Assembly (NCBI RefSeq): GCF_000582685.1
Contig: NZ_KK073767.1
Span: 49,722-55,311, forward strand
Source of the DNA: [Scytonema hofmanni] UTEX 2349
GTDB lineage: Bacteria; Cyanobacteriota; Cyanobacteriia; Cyanobacteriales; Nostocaceae
Length of the DNA stretch: 5,590 nucleotides
Reading direction: 5' to 3'
Position 1 is the stretch's first letter, and each line of letters opens with the position of its first letter. This document shows positions 5,380-5,590 of the stretch, piece by piece. A program made the translations under genes and the position numbers. The notes below the pieces were generated by a model. That model was not told the origin of the DNA, searched no databases, and saw only the letters and a program-made list of their open reading frames with translations.

Positions 5380-5590
5380 ATGAGCTACTGTCTCAATCCC
5401 CGGTGTCCAAAACCAGAAAACGCTGATAATATCAAGTTTTGCCAAACTTGCGGTTCCAAATTAATCCTCAAAGAACGCTACCGTGCTATCAAACCGATAG
5501 GACAAGGTGGTTTTGGCATCACTTTTTTGGCAGTGGATGAGGATAAACCTTCAAAACCTGCGTTGTGTAATTAAACAATTTTACCCCCAA
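5380..5590 (+). pseudogene. Cyanobacterial Ser/Thr protein kinase, N-terminal part, one-base frameshift
   Basis: The gene starts MSYCLNPRCPKPENADNIKF with a four-cysteine zinc knuckle (C4, C9, C21, C24), then ERYRAIKPIGQGGFGITFLAVDEDKPSKP, with the ATP-binding glycine loop at 41-46. This is the standard N-terminus of a large Nostocales family of eukaryotic-type kinases. After KPSKP the given frame ends in ALCN and a stop at 5572-5574. Dropping one base at about 5560 restores RCVIKQFYPQ through the window's end, which matches the family and supplies the ATP-binding lysine in VIK. So one base has been gained, by mutation or sequencing error. The rest of the kinase lies off the right edge. No ribosome site precedes the ATG; the group II intron ends 15 nt upstream. 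Confidence 0.85.

Overview
The window looks like accessory DNA from a filamentous, heterocyst-type (Nostocales) cyanobacterium. The signs are a kinase start of the Nostoc type (N-terminal four-cysteine knuckle followed by a GQGGFG loop), a chloroplast-like group II intron typical of cyanobacteria, and GC-rich palindromic patches resembling the dispersed repeats of Nostoc genomes. The region is damaged: three of its four protein-coding loci are broken or interrupted by mobile DNA.

Layout. (1) Positions 1-199 hold a dense cluster of same-orientation direct repeats ending in a 5'-TGT terminus (minus strand). I read this as the outer end of a Tn7/Tn5053-like transposon whose body lies off the left edge. 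(2) Positions 200-1155 (minus) are the N-terminal part of a P-loop ATPase/helicase resembling the helicase subunit (domain Z) of the pPIWI-RE three-gene island. It has an in-frame stop near its N-terminus and is cut off just after Walker A where the transposon end begins. (3) Positions 1148-2467 (minus) are an intact 439-residue protein with a LexA-like winged helix, a zinc knuckle and a C-terminal PD-(D/E)xK nuclease fold, matching the nuclease partner of the same island. Its reading frame overlaps the helicase start by 8 nt, so the two form an operon. (4) Positions 2468-2880 are non-coding and hold a likely promoter for that operon, a triple AATGTTTC repeat, an imperfect hairpin and a Nostocales-type palindromic repeat. 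(5) Positions 2881-5364 (plus) are an apparently complete group II intron with 5' GTGCG, an ORF for an RT-maturase-HNH protein, a 34-nt domain V and a domain VI with a bulged A. (6) Positions 5380-5590 (plus) are the start of a Ser/Thr protein kinase gene with a one-base frameshift.

How it fits together. The minus-strand pair is the remnant of a pPIWI-RE-type putative defence island (nuclease plus helicase). The Piwi/Argonaute-like third subunit is not in the window; if it was downstream of the helicase, it would lie beyond the transposon or be lost. The group II intron shares strand with the kinase and ends 15 nt before its start codon, so it splits the kinase from its original promoter region. 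All family assignments are from recognition of sequence motifs without database searches.
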